Shown: positions 29,559-38,730 of the stretch, one piece after another
Numbering within the stretch: position 1 is the first letter of the stretch
Layout: each line of letters begins with the position of its first letter
From: an uncultured Verrucomicrobiota bacterium
Lineage (GTDB): Bacteria > Verrucomicrobiota > Kiritimatiellia > CAIVKH01
DNA: 64,000 nt
Direction: 5' to 3'
Assembly: GCA_937872895.1 (NCBI GenBank)
Contig: CALMUP010000008.1
Location: 392,319-456,318, forward strand
Translations under genes and position numbers: made by a program
Notes under the pieces: generated by a model
Told to the model about the DNA's origin: nothing
The model's database searches: none
The model's input: the letters and a program-made list of their open reading frames with translations, nothing else

Positions 29559-30623
29559 TCAGCGCATCAGGTCGACGTAGATCGGATAGTGGTCCGAGAC
29601 GTGGTTCCCCTGCCCCGGCAGCACGGTCACATCCTCGGTCTCCGTGCCCTTCATGACCACGCCCGGCAGTGATGTCTGCCACGGCACGGCCCGCACTTCC
29701 GGACGAACCAACACCCGGTCGAACAAGGCGGGAGGGAATTCGCGCATCGGATCGCCCCGCCGCGTCGGAACCGTGTACAGGTCCGATACGTCGTGGTGGA
29801 CGCTGAACAAGTCGATAAAATCCTCCATCACCTTCAGCGTCGGATCATCGTCGAACTGCTTCAGCAACGGATCCGTATTGAAATCGCCGACCACCATCAC
29901 CTCCCAGTTGCGATCCGGATGCGTGGCAAGCACGGACTCGACATCCTCCATCAGGAACTTCAACGCATTCACCCGCTGGGCATAATTGCGTTCCCTGTCG
30001 CCCCAGTTGGCCTTGAGGTGTGCGCCATACAGCAGAAGCCAATGGTTGTCGTCATCCAGGGGGATCACTGCCCGCAACAGGCCGCGGGTCGGCCGGTGCG
30101 GCCCGGTCATCGGGCCGAAATCGATCTCATGCACGGATTCAGCCTGAACCCGGCTGAGCAAGGCGATGTTCATTTTCTCTTCCCGGCCCGACTGCGAACC
30201 GAACTGCACGGTGTAGCCAAACGGATACGGGGACACCAACCCATCGTTCAACCAGCCAAGAGCCCGTTCGTTCTCCACTTCGCTGACCACCAGGATATCT
30301 GCGGCAAGTTCGTCAACAATCGCCGCTGCCCCCCGGGCCTGGTTGCGGGCGGCTGCCTCGTTCCGGGTCTTGCCATCCTTGATCCCGTCGGTGAACATCT
30401 CGATGTTGTAGAAACCGACGCGAATCGAATCAGTATTCGCTTTGGCGGGAGCATCCAATTGAATCGACAAGGTGGCCGGTTCGAGCAGCGGCGTTCCCTT
30501 CATCTCAACTTGCGCCCGAGCCGGCACCGTTGTGGCCAGCAGATACACCCCCAAGGCCACGGTCGTACAACGAACCGTACCCGTATGGTTTCCCGTCAAC
30601 CCCGTACCCTTCATCTTCCGCAT
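29559..30623 (-). CDS. Exported endonuclease/exonuclease/phosphatase-fold protein
   Basis: A 354-residue protein with an N-terminal hydrophobic stretch (VALGVYLLATTVPARA), probably a signal peptide. The EEP fold follows: GFYNIEMF (first Asn/Glu), ILVVSEVEN (metal Glu), LLYGAHLKAN (catalytic His region), VVGDFNTDP (Asp/Asn) and VSDHYPI (final His). Substrates of secreted members include DNA, phospholipids and inositol phosphates, so the substrate stays open. ATG 30623 is chosen because more upstream frame runs into the divergent epimerase gene. ATG 30614 is also possible. Confidence 0.8.
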   Translation of the reverse strand: MRKMKGTGLTGNHTGTVRCTTVALGVYLLATTVPARAQVEMKGTPLLEPATLSIQLDAPAKANTDSIRVGFYNIEMFTDGIKDGKTRNEAAARNQARGAAAIVDELAADILVVSEVENERALGWLNDGLVSPYPFGYTVQFGSQSGREEKMNIALLSRVQAESVHEIDFGPMTGPHRPTRGLLRAVIPLDDDNHWLLLYGAHLKANWGDRERNYAQRVNALKFLMEDVESVLATHPDRNWEVMVVGDFNTDPLLKQFDDDPTLKVMEDFIDLFSVHHDVSDLYTVPTRRGDPMREFPPALFDRVLVRPEVRAVPWQTSLPGVVMKGTETEDVTVLPGQGNHVSDHYPIYVDLMR

Positions 30624-30726
30624 AGTTACCCCGCTCGATTTCCCGGCCATGAATGGACTTGGAATCCGCAACAAGGCATTGCATGATAACCCAACGTCAT
30701 TTGCAAGCTGAATTCCGCGCAGCCGC

Positions 30727-30756
30727 TTGATGAATCGATGGATGCGTGAATAAATA
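30727..30756 (+). promoter_or_regulatory. Possible promoter for the nucleotide-sugar epimerase gene
   Basis: TTGATG at 30727-30732, 18-bp spacer, TAAATA at 30751-30756 in an AT-rich stretch of the 154-bp divergent gap. This gives a leader of about 15 nt before the ATG at 30778. Confidence 0.35.
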
Positions 30757-30777
30757 AACGGATCGACAGGCCCACAT

Positions 30778-31722
30778 ATGAGTACATACATCGTCACCGG
30801 CGCCGCCGGATTCATCGGATCGCACCTGGTCGAGCGACTGCTGGCCGATGGCCATACGGTGCGCGGCTTGGATTGCTTCATCCCGTACTACGACCGGTCG
30901 ATCAAGGAGTCGAACCTCACCACCGCCCTCGCCCACCCGGCTTTCACCTTCATCCCCTGCGACCTCCGCAAGGATCCGCTGAACGACGCCCTCACCGGGG
31001 CTGACGCGGTGTTCCACTTGGCTGCCATGCCCGGCCTGATGAAGAGCTGGGACGATTTCCCCCTCTACAGTTCGTGCAACCTCGAGGCGACCCAGCGCCT
31101 CCTCGATGCAGCACGCGCCACCAGGCTTCCCCACTTCATCCACGTCTCCACATCGAGCGTGTACGGCCGTGAAGCCACCGAGCCGGAGGACAGCCCGACC
31201 GTCCCGTTCTCCCCTTATGGCATCACCAAGCTCGCCGCGGAGAACCTCTGCCGCGCCTACGAGGCGAATTTCGGAACCCCGATCACCATCCTGCGGTACT
31301 TCTCCGTGTACGGTCCGCGCCAGCGCCCCGACATGGCCTATCACATCCTGATCAAGGCCCTGCTCGACGGCAAAACCTTCCCGATGTTCGGCGATGGCGA
31401 GCAGACCCGCAGCAATACCTTCGTCGCCGATTGCGTGGACGCCACCTACCGCGCCGCCCTCCACCGCGACCATTCCCTCAGCCAGGTATTCAACGTCGGC
31501 GGCGGCCAGATCATCTCGCTGAACGAGGTGGTGACCCTGCTGGAGGAACTAACCGGACGGAAGGCCAGCATCGACCGCAAACCGGCCCGCCCCGGCGACC
31601 AGAAACACACCGCCGCGAACATCGAGAAGGCCCGGAAGCTGCTGGGCTACCAGCCGACCACCAGCGTGCGTGATGGCTTGACCCGGGAAGTGGAGTGGAT
31701 ACGCGCGACCTACGGGGCTTAG
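30778..31722 (+). CDS. NAD-dependent nucleotide-sugar epimerase/dehydratase
   Basis: A 314-residue extended short-chain dehydrogenase. The Rossmann motif is VTGAAGFIGSHLVERL (residues 6-21). VFHLAAMPG follows. The catalytic triad shows as STSSVYG plus the YGITK (YxxxK) motif at about 149-153, and LRYFSVYGPRQRPDMA is the sugar-binding block. It resembles UDP-glucuronate or UDP-glucose 4-epimerases used for surface polysaccharide. The true substrate is not resolved. Its stop codon shares bases with that of the convergent transglutaminase-like gene. Confidence 0.88.
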   Translation: MSTYIVTGAAGFIGSHLVERLLADGHTVRGLDCFIPYYDRSIKESNLTTALAHPAFTFIPCDLRKDPLNDALTGADAVFHLAAMPGLMKSWDDFPLYSSCNLEATQRLLDAARATRLPHFIHVSTSSVYGREATEPEDSPTVPFSPYGITKLAAENLCRAYEANFGTPITILRYFSVYGPRQRPDMAYHILIKALLDGKTFPMFGDGEQTRSNTFVADCVDATYRAALHRDHSLSQVFNVGGGQIISLNEVVTLLEELTGRKASIDRKPARPGDQKHTAANIEKARKLLGYQPTTSVRDGLTREVEWIRATYGA

Positions 31723-33464
31723 GTTATCTCAATCCGGCCACGTAATCCTTTCGAACTCGGCCAGCGTATCTCCAGATCGCCCTGCGTAACCCGGGCCTGC
31801 CCCGGCTCCACCGTGATAACGACCGGAACCCCCGCATCGCGCCCGTGCAGGATCGTGGCCAGGGTGATGGCCTTCTCGAATCCGTCCCCGCGCTTGTAGT
31901 TCCACACCTCGTCGGGTTGCGCCATACGCGCCCCGTCGTAGATCGATTCCTCCGGCCACCCGGCCAGGGTCTCCACCACATGCCCGATGGACCAATCGCG
32001 GGAGCCCGTCCGGCATACCGGGTTGCGCTCAAGTGCCGCCTTGAAGAACGGCCGCCAATCCGTGCAGGAAAAGTCGCGGGCGGCGTAGAACGCCAGATCC
32101 GCCATGGCATACCTCGAACGACCGGCCCGGATCCGTTCGACGATCGCCGCACGCTCCATGGCCGGATCAATCCCGACCGAACCGCCGGGCACGAAGGACT
32201 TCGCCGTGCCGTGATCGGGAAATTTCGGCTCCAGCCGGGCGAATTCCGCCAGCTTCTCGACCACGGAACACGAACCCGTGCATTCCCCCTGCAAGGCCGC
32301 CTTCAACTTCTCGACATCGGACGGTTTTGAAATGTCGATCCTGTTCTCGCGGAAGAATTCGTCGAGGATGTTGATGCAGATGCGACCCGGGATGCGCTCC
32401 GGGTAGAACATGTCCATGTCGATGTCATCGAGCAGCTTGTCCCGGGTCTTGTCGCTCGCCTTGTACGGTCCGGTGTGCTCGTAGGCATACACCTTCTCCG
32501 CCTCGATCCACTGGGACTTGCCGTGGCAGTCCCGGCAGAACTGGAAACACTTCTGGAGCTCGCTGTGCTGGCGCAGGAAATTCGCGAGGATCTCGAGATC
32601 AACCGTGGTGGTCAGGTAACCCCGCAGGTGGTCCTGGAAGCGCGCGTAGGCCCCGGGATCGATGGTCGCCTCCGGGTACACGCAATGGACCAGGCCGGTG
32701 TGATGGCTGACGATGGTGATCTGCTCGTGGCGCAATGCGCGTTGTGCCTTCACCGTCTGCTCCGAGCCGTTGAACCACATGTTCTTGGTCATGATCCGGC
32801 GGTTGTTGGTGATGATGCCGTCGTTCACCGCGATGTAGTTCTGCGAGTGCAGCGGCGTGGCCATCAGGTAGATGTCGTCGAGCGGGATGCCGCACACCAC
32901 GAACATCGAGGCGGCATACAGGGTCGAGAGCGACACGCACTCGCCCGCCCCGAGCCGGTAGCCGGGCCGGAGTACGAAGGCATCCATCGCCTCCACGGTC
33001 TCGGTCTTCCAGTAAGGGATGTCGTCGGTGTTGTACTTGTCGAGGCCGAAATGCTTCCGGATATCGAGGTCGAAGTAGTACTTGTCGCCCTCATAGCCGA
33101 ACAGGGCGTTGCTGCGGCTGATCGTCGATTCATCGATAAAAGGACGGAACCGCTCGATCTCCTGCTGCTTGGTGGTCAGGCCCCAGGTATCGAGGTCGAG
33201 GTTGAATTCGTAATGGTCGATGATGTACTGCTTCAGGCGCAGGATGCGCCGGTAGGGCTTGAGCTTCGCGTTTTCGGCAAACCAGGGATCGTCGCGCCAG
33301 GCCCACACGCGCGGCGACATGATGTTGGCCAGCACCAGACTGTAGAGCAGTTCCGGGAACACGAAGATCTCCATGTCGGAGAGCGTGACCGCGGAAGAGT
33401 ACTTCTCAAGCTGGTCGTCGGACAATGCCGGCCACACCGGCTCCTGCTGGATGGTTAGTTTCAT
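31719..33464 (-). CDS. Transglutaminase-like-fold protein, function unknown
   Basis: A 581-residue protein that I do not recognise as a named family. The middle contains a plausible papain/transglutaminase-type triad: Cys in GECVSLSTLYAAS, His in TPLHSQNYIAV, then Asn/Asp in NDGIITNN. The last two lie close together, as in many bacterial transglutaminase-like domains. A second part has a CRDCHGK motif and a Cys pair (GECTGSCSVV). There is no signal peptide or membrane segment, so it should be cytoplasmic. ATG 33464 (MKLTIQQE) avoids 14 residues that have no coding look. A TATAGT lies 6 bases before the ATG. Confidence 0.6.
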   Translation of the reverse strand: MKLTIQQEPVWPALSDDQLEKYSSAVTLSDMEIFVFPELLYSLVLANIMSPRVWAWRDDPWFAENAKLKPYRRILRLKQYIIDHYEFNLDLDTWGLTTKQQEIERFRPFIDESTISRSNALFGYEGDKYYFDLDIRKHFGLDKYNTDDIPYWKTETVEAMDAFVLRPGYRLGAGECVSLSTLYAASMFVVCGIPLDDIYLMATPLHSQNYIAVNDGIITNNRRIMTKNMWFNGSEQTVKAQRALRHEQITIVSHHTGLVHCVYPEATIDPGAYARFQDHLRGYLTTTVDLEILANFLRQHSELQKCFQFCRDCHGKSQWIEAEKVYAYEHTGPYKASDKTRDKLLDDIDMDMFYPERIPGRICINILDEFFRENRIDISKPSDVEKLKAALQGECTGSCSVVEKLAEFARLEPKFPDHGTAKSFVPGGSVGIDPAMERAAIVERIRAGRSRYAMADLAFYAARDFSCTDWRPFFKAALERNPVCRTGSRDWSIGHVVETLAGWPEESIYDGARMAQPDEVWNYKRGDGFEKAITLATILHGRDAGVPVVITVEPGQARVTQGDLEIRWPSSKGLRGRIEIT

Positions 33465-33470
33465 GGGTCC

Positions 33471-33498
33471 ACTATACCCCGTACCATCGCCGCGGCAA
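33471..33498 (-). promoter_or_regulatory. Possible promoter abutting the transglutaminase-like gene
   Basis: Minus strand: TTGCCG at 33498-33493, 16-bp spacer, TATAGT at 33476-33471, then 6 bases to the ATG at 33464. If used, the mRNA would be leaderless. No Shine-Dalgarno is seen. Confidence 0.4.
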
Positions 33499-33562
33499 TG
33501 TAACAAAAATCCTTTCCTCCCGGCCCTGTTCTGCTAGCTTCATGGGACGGGAATCATTCTTT

Positions 33563-35134
33563 ATGGCCGAACACGACGACACAACCAACCTGCCGCCCTC
33601 CGATGAGTCAGCCACGAGTCCGGTGCCGCTGCAGGACATGGCCCTCGATTTGAATTTCACGCCCACCTGGGCCCGCAAGCCCTCGAACGAGATTACCAGC
33701 TACGAGGAACGGGGTGGAGCACGCCATGATCGTCGCCGCGATTCCCGCGATGGCCGTGGCGGCGGAGCCGGAGGCCGCGACCCGCGTGGCGCTCCTCGTG
33801 GCGATAAACGCCCGGATGCCCGCCGTGATGACCGGCGCGGCCCCCCACCCGCCGGTGGCGGTTCCGGCCGCCCCGATCGTCGCCCCGAACGCGGCGGACG
33901 CGATCAGCACCGCGGACCTCCCCGGCAGGCTGAAGAACGCATCAACCTCCCGATCGATATCCATTTCCTGCCCGACCGCGACCGCCTTGGTGCCGTGGTC
34001 CGCCAGTTGCACGCCGTGCGCCGCGCCTTCCCGCTGACCTACCTGGCGAGCCTGTTCCTGATCAAACCGGAACACCACATGCTGAAGCTGGAGGTCCGTG
34101 CACCGAAGGACGGTTCCGCCCCATTGACCCTGTTCCAGTGCCGCGAGACGAAAGCCGTCTTCTTGACCCGCGAGGAAGCGATCCAGCACCTGGTGAAGAA
34201 GTGCCTGGACCAGCATTACGAACGCGTTGAAGTGACGGTTGAGCCACCCACCGGGAATTTCGTCTGCGTGGGCCGCTGCAAACGTTCCGGCGAATTGCTG
34301 GGCCCCCCGAACTACCACGGGTACAACGAACGGCTGATGGATGTCCACCGCACCCGGTTCAGCCACCTTAGCTTGGATGATTACCGTAGCCAGGTCGAAA
34401 TGGTCCGCGATCCTGCCGTGGTCGAGCAATGGAAGGAAAGTTGCCGCGTGCAGGTGCGCTACCGTTTAAAGGAAACCCCGGACGCACCGGCCGAGCTGAC
34501 CCTGCTCGAGGCGGAAAACCAATTCATCGAGAAACACGCGCCAGCCCTGATCCACTCCGGTCCCCGCATGGTCCTTCCCGGCTCGGCTGTGGCCTTGATG
34601 AACGATCCCAAGCTGCTGCAGGTGCTCAATGGCGCATGGAACCGCGAGAACCGCTTCCCGTTCACGTTGATGCTCGCCCTTCGTCCCGCCTTCAAGCGGA
34701 TGCGCCTGCACCTGTTCAAGGCCGGCAAGGATGAGACGTTCGTGACCGCCATCCCGCCGAAACCGTTCGATGCCGAACACGCGATCCCCGAGATCAAGGA
34801 CATGATCGCCCTGATCAGCGAGCACCCGGGCTGGAACCTGAAGCAGCTCGTGGACAAGCTGTATCCCGGCAAGACCGTGGATGATCCCGAGGTGGTGGCG
34901 AAGATCAACCCGCTCCATTGGCTCATCGAAAAAGGCCACATCATCGAGTTCTTCAACGGCACCTACGCCGTACCGGGCCACCTCAAGGCACCGAATGCGA
35001 TCCCCACCGAACAGCCGCAGGAACACCACCACCCGGAAGTCGCACCCGACACCCCGCTGCCGGTGGACACCGCTTCGCTGCCCGAGGTGATCGAACCGGC
35101 GGAAGCGCCGGAAGAGCCGGTCAACGAAGCCTGA
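33563..35134 (+). CDS. RG/RD-rich protein with conserved-looking C-terminal region, function unknown
   Basis: A 523-residue protein. Residues 1-48 are acidic and Ser/Pro-rich. Residues about 49-122 are a low-complexity Arg/Gly/Asp/Pro tract with many RGG, RDR and DRR repeats, predicted disordered. From about 125 on, a folded region runs to about 450 (NLPIDIHFLPDRDRLGAVVRQLH, then several separate cysteines including CVGRC). A Pro/Glu/His-rich tail ends it. RGG-type tracts commonly bind RNA. I know no family for the folded part. ATG 33563 has GGGACGGGAA upstream; ATG 33542 is a possible earlier start. The gene is divergent from the transglutaminase-like gene. Confidence 0.65.
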   Translation: MAEHDDTTNLPPSDESATSPVPLQDMALDLNFTPTWARKPSNEITSYEERGGARHDRRRDSRDGRGGGAGGRDPRGAPRGDKRPDARRDDRRGPPPAGGGSGRPDRRPERGGRDQHRGPPRQAEERINLPIDIHFLPDRDRLGAVVRQLHAVRRAFPLTYLASLFLIKPEHHMLKLEVRAPKDGSAPLTLFQCRETKAVFLTREEAIQHLVKKCLDQHYERVEVTVEPPTGNFVCVGRCKRSGELLGPPNYHGYNERLMDVHRTRFSHLSLDDYRSQVEMVRDPAVVEQWKESCRVQVRYRLKETPDAPAELTLLEAENQFIEKHAPALIHSGPRMVLPGSAVALMNDPKLLQVLNGAWNRENRFPFTLMLALRPAFKRMRLHLFKAGKDETFVTAIPPKPFDAEHAIPEIKDMIALISEHPGWNLKQLVDKLYPGKTVDDPEVVAKINPLHWLIEKGHIIEFFNGTYAVPGHLKAPNAIPTEQPQEHHHPEVAPDTPLPVDTASLPEVIEPAEAPEEPVNEA

Positions 35135-36001
35135 TCAGCCGTGCCAGCATAACGCCAGCGTCGCCTCGCTCAACCCGGTGACCAGCGGACAGCCGCGGTT
35201 CAGCGCATTCGGCAGATCCATCCACGGTTCGATGCAGATGAACGGATCCGCACCCGACCGGTAAAACTGGAGATACCGGAACGCCGGCACACCGTCACTT
35301 CGCGCCATCATGGTCATCCACGGTTCGCCATGCACCCGGATATGCACGGCGTCGCTGTTCGCGACCCGCACGACCCGCGATCCCCGCGCCAACGCCGCCA
35401 CCCCCATCCGCGGGACCGCCGGTTCCCAGTGCTCGACCCCGGTATAGGTACCGTCGTAGGTCCCGACCGCCTCGAAGGAACCTTCGATCTCACAACCCTC
35501 CACGTCCTCCGGACTCAAGGCGAAATACGGATGGAAACCGGCCGCCAACGGAAATCCGCCACCGCGCCCGTCAAGGAACTGCCGGATGAACAGGCCATCG
35601 TTTTCGAGCCGGTAGCAGAGGCGGACCTCGAAGGGAAACGGGAACAGGGCCAGGGTGGATGCATCCGAACACAAGCGGACTTCAACATGGTGCGGTCCCG
35701 CATCCACCACCGGCCACCGCCGCGTCAGGGAAAATCCGTGCATCGGCATGTCGAAGTCCTTCCCCTGCCACCGGTACCTTCCGGCATGCTCGTCCAGCCG
35801 GTGACGACCCACCACCGGGAACAGGTAAGGCAATCCGCCCCCATCCACGATCGACTCCCAGAACGAGCCGCGACGGTAGAAGACGTCACGGGGAATGCCG
35901 CGAACCGGGGCGATCAGCGATGCCAGCTGTGCGCCATGGTCCGGACACACCGTGGCCGTGGCCCGTCCATCGGGCGAACGGATGACCAACGTGTCCCTCA
36001 T
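35135..36001 (-). CDS. Aldose 1-epimerase family protein
   Basis: A 288-residue galactose-mutarotase-like beta-sandwich enzyme. Recognisable parts are ATVCPDHGAQLASLIAP near the start and PYLFPVVGRHRLDE. The block MHGFSLTRRWPVVD holds a catalytic-type His, AAGFHPYFAL holds a second His, and CIEPWMDLPNAL holds the catalytic Glu region. It should interconvert sugar anomers; the exact sugar (including glucose-6-phosphate) is open. Its ATG overlaps the next upstream gene (ATGA), and its stop abuts that of the convergent RG-rich gene in a TGATCA palindrome. Confidence 0.85.
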   Translation of the reverse strand: MRDTLVIRSPDGRATATVCPDHGAQLASLIAPVRGIPRDVFYRRGSFWESIVDGGGLPYLFPVVGRHRLDEHAGRYRWQGKDFDMPMHGFSLTRRWPVVDAGPHHVEVRLCSDASTLALFPFPFEVRLCYRLENDGLFIRQFLDGRGGGFPLAAGFHPYFALSPEDVEGCEIEGSFEAVGTYDGTYTGVEHWEPAVPRMGVAALARGSRVVRVANSDAVHIRVHGEPWMTMMARSDGVPAFRYLQFYRSGADPFICIEPWMDLPNALNRGCPLVTGLSEATLALCWHG

Positions 36002-36429
36002 CCCCGCGGTGCACGTTTTCGCCGGACCGGCTTCGTGGCGGTTGCCGCCGTATCGATTTCCGCGAACACCTCGCGGGCGATCTTCAGGGCGTTCAAGGCC
36101 GCCGGAAAACCGGCGTAGACCGCGAGCTGCATCAGGGCCTCCACGAGTTCCTCGCGGGTCCACCCCACATTCAGGGAACCGCGGAGGTGCGCCTTGAGCT
36201 GCGGACCGGCGTTGGCGAGCGTCGCGAGGCACGACACCGTGACCAGTTGCCGGCTTTTCAGGTCCAGTCCGGGGCGCGTGTAGATCTCCGCGAACGGGAA
36301 CTCGTACACGAACCGCGGCATGTCGGGCGCGATGTCGGCCATCGCGTCAATGGTGTCGATGGCGCGCTGGCCGTGGATCTTCCGGAGCACACGGCGTCCA
36401 GTGCGGTAACGGGAGGATGGTTGTTTCAT
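35998..36429 (-). CDS. Carboxymuconolactone decarboxylase (PcaC-like/AhpD-fold) family protein
   Basis: A 143-residue protein of the CMD family. Diagnostic are SRQLVTVSCLATLANAGPQLKAHLRG and NVGWTREELVEALMQLAVYAGFPAALNAL. It has only one Cys near the His, so it lacks the CxxC of AhpD-type peroxidase reductants and is closer to the PcaC branch. No aromatic-degradation genes are near, so the reaction is uncertain. A clear AGGAG precedes ATG 36429. A very basic tail (PVRRKRAPRG) ends the protein. Confidence 0.85.
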   Translation of the reverse strand: MKQPSSRYRTGRRVLRKIHGQRAIDTIDAMADIAPDMPRFVYEFPFAEIYTRPGLDLKSRQLVTVSCLATLANAGPQLKAHLRGSLNVGWTREELVEALMQLAVYAGFPAALNALKIAREVFAEIDTAATATKPVRRKRAPRG

Positions 36430-36496
36430 AAGCTCTCCTGTCCTGATCCGGATCGTAGCACATGGCCGGTCCATGCGCCCGAAGTTTCACACGGTT

Positions 36497-37003
36497 TCAA
36501 CCCGCCAGCACCCGCTGGATGAACGAGGATTTTTCCCGGGTGTAACGACGGCGGTCACCGCTGCACTGATGCAACAAACGCACCTTTTCGTCGCCGTAGG
36601 CACGACGCAACGACGGATCGGCGAGCAACGCATCGCGGAAGCGCAACCATGCCGACCAATGCGGTGATTCCTCCCCCACGACATGCAGGTGAAAACACGG
36701 GGGATCGCCCCGCGTGAAGAAGATCCGGCCGGGCAGGCCGTAGTCACCGTGGTTGCAGTAACCTCGGTCGGCCAGGAACCGGGCTACGGACGGCAGTCCC
36801 GGATCAACAAGCTGGACCGCGGTATCAATGACCGGCTTGGCCGGTACATCGGGCATCGACGTGCTGCCGATGTGGGCGATGCGAACGAGCCCGGGCAACT
36901 GGGCCAGCCGTGCCGCTTCGGCGGCATACCAGCCGGACCAGCGCGGATCGTGCGGCACCAGGTGCAACGCGTCCAGCGCCAAGCCTTCCGGCCCGTCCGA
37001 CAT
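36497..37003 (-). CDS. GrpB/UPF0157 family protein
   Basis: A 168-residue protein of the GrpB family, a nucleotidyltransferase-like fold of unknown activity. Seen are VPHDPRWSGWYAAEAARL, IAHIGSTSMPDVPAKPVIDTAVQL, and FHLHVVGEESPHWSAWLRFRDALL, all characteristic. Its ATG shares one base with the cysI stop (TGATG), so it is translated with sulfite reductase, though no link to sulfur metabolism is known. Confidence 0.85.
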   Translation of the reverse strand: MSDGPEGLALDALHLVPHDPRWSGWYAAEAARLAQLPGLVRIAHIGSTSMPDVPAKPVIDTAVQLVDPGLPSVARFLADRGYCNHGDYGLPGRIFFTRGDPPCFHLHVVGEESPHWSAWLRFRDALLADPSLRRAYGDEKVRLLHQCSGDRRRYTREKSSFIQRVLAG

Positions 37004-38715
37004 CAGCTGTGAAATTCCTTGCCCGCCAATACCGCTTTCACATAACCGGTACGGACCACGAAATCGCCGAACTTCTCGCCCTTCTCACGTTCCTTCGCGT
37101 ACCGGTGGATGATCGGGGTGAGCTCGGCGAGGATCTGCTCCTCTCCGATGTTCTCGCGGTACATCTTGTTCAACCGTTCGCCGTGGAAACCCGCACCCAG
37201 GTAAAGGTTGTACTTGCCGGGACCCTTGCCCACGAAGGCGATCTCGCCGAGGAACGGACGGGCGCACCCGTTCGGGCAACCGGTCATGCGGATCACGATC
37301 GGGTCGTGCTCCAGGCCGGCCTCCTTCATGATCGCCTCGATCTTGGTCAGCAGCGAGGGCAGGTAGCGTTCGCTCTCGGCCATGGCCAGCGCACAGGTCG
37401 GAAAGGCCACACAGGCCATCGAGTTCAGGCGCAGGCCGCTCTGGTGGATCGAGCCGCTCAGCTTGTACTTCTTCAACAAGGCGTCGATCACCGGCTTCTG
37501 CTTGCTGCTCACCCGGCCGATGATCAGGTTCTGGTTCGGGGTCAGGCGGAAATCACCTGCATGCACCTTGGCGATCTCGCGCAGGCCGGTCATCATCGGG
37601 TAGTCATCGGTGTCCAGGACACGGCCGTTCTGGATGAAGATCGTGAAGTGCCAGGTGTCGTTGATGCCCTCGACCCAGCCGTACCGGTCGCCGGAATCCT
37701 CGAAGGTGAACGGACGCGGCGCTTCCATGACCCAGCCGAGCCGCTTGTTCAGCTCGAACTTGAACCACTCCACGCCGCGGTCGTCGATGGTGTACTTGAA
37801 GCGTGCATGCTTGCGGTTGGTCCGGTCGCCGAAGTCGCGCTGGATCTTCACGATCTCCTCGGCGACCTGCAGGGTCTTTTCCTTCGGACAGTAACCGATG
37901 ACGTCGGCCAGGCGCGGGTAGGTTTCCGGCTCGCCGTGGGTCATGCCCATGCCGCCGCCCACGGTGATGTTGAATCCGGTCAGCCGGCCGTTCTCCGCGA
38001 TGGCGATGAAGCCCATGTCGTTGGCATAGATGTCCACGTCGTTGCTCGGCGGGATGGCCACGGCGGTCTTGAACTTGCGCGGGAGGTAATGCTTGCCGTA
38101 GATCGGCTCCTCGTCCTTCTTCTCGCTGGTCGCGACGAGCTCCTTGTCCAGCCATATCTCGTGGTAGGCCGTGGTGCGCGGGGTCAGGTGCTCGCTGATG
38201 CGGCGGGTATATTCGAATACCTCCTCGTGCAGGCGGGACTGCTCCGGATTGACATTGCACATGACGTTGCGGTTCACGTCACCGCAGGCGGCGATGGTGT
38301 CGAGCAGCGCCGCGTTCACCTCGGCGATGGTCCGCTTCAGGTCGCGCTTGATGATGCCGTGGAACTGGTAGGCCTGGCGCGTGGTGAGCCGGATGGTGCG
38401 GTTGCACCACGTATTGGCGATCCGGTCCACCTGCAGCCATTGATCGGGTGTGCACACGCCGCCGGGAACGCGGATGCGGGCCATGAACTGGTAGTGCGGC
38501 TCGAGCTTCTGGCGGCGGCGTTCGTCGCGCAGGTCGCGGTCGTCCTGCTGGTAGATGCCGTGGAACTTCGACAACTGCGTGTCGCTGTCCGCCAACGCGC
38601 CGGTCAGCGGGTCGTTCAGGCTCTTCACCAGCGTGCCGCGCAGGTAGTTGCTCGCATCCTTGATGCGCTCCACTTCCACGCGTTTCTTGAGTTCCTCGGG
38701 GGTCACGTCGCTCAT
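37003..38715 (-). CDS. cysI: Sulfite reductase (NADPH) hemoprotein beta-component
   Basis: A 570-residue siroheme and [4Fe-4S] enzyme that reduces sulfite to sulfide in assimilation. Two cluster/siroheme cysteine pairs are seen: CVAFPTC (C-x5-C) and GCPNGC (C-x3-C). The N-terminal half has [11 protein letters not shown] and GDVNRNVMC, typical of CysI. ATG 38715 lies 15 bp after the cysJ stop. Operon order is cysJ-cysI-grpB. Confidence 0.95.
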   Translation of the reverse strand: MSDVTPEELKKRVEVERIKDASNYLRGTLVKSLNDPLTGALADSDTQLSKFHGIYQQDDRDLRDERRRQKLEPHYQFMARIRVPGGVCTPDQWLQVDRIANTWCNRTIRLTTRQAYQFHGIIKRDLKRTIAEVNAALLDTIAACGDVNRNVMCNVNPEQSRLHEEVFEYTRRISEHLTPRTTAYHEIWLDKELVATSEKKDEEPIYGKHYLPRKFKTAVAIPPSNDVDIYANDMGFIAIAENGRLTGFNITVGGGMGMTHGEPETYPRLADVIGYCPKEKTLQVAEEIVKIQRDFGDRTNRKHARFKYTIDDRGVEWFKFELNKRLGWVMEAPRPFTFEDSGDRYGWVEGINDTWHFTIFIQNGRVLDTDDYPMMTGLREIAKVHAGDFRLTPNQNLIIGRVSSKQKPVIDALLKKYKLSGSIHQSGLRLNSMACVAFPTCALAMAESERYLPSLLTKIEAIMKEAGLEHDPIVIRMTGCPNGCARPFLGEIAFVGKGPGKYNLYLGAGFHGERLNKMYRENIGEEQILAELTPIIHRYAKEREKGEKFGDFVVRTGYVKAVLAGKEFHS

Positions 38716-38730
38716 CGCTGATTTTCCTTC

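Noticed and set aside
32475..33458. A 327-codon plus-strand frame opposite the transglutaminase-like gene
   Set aside because: Val/Leu/Gly/Asp-rich shadow. The minus-strand frame is longer, has natural composition and a catalytic-like triad.
33700..33930. RG/RD-rich tract as a frameshifted or wrongly read region
   Set aside because: The frame is open from 33563 to 35134 and the sequences on both sides are in the same frame with natural composition.
36430..36496. Possible small gene between grpB and the CMD-family gene
   Set aside because: Only 67 bp, with no start plus ribosome site giving a sensible frame.
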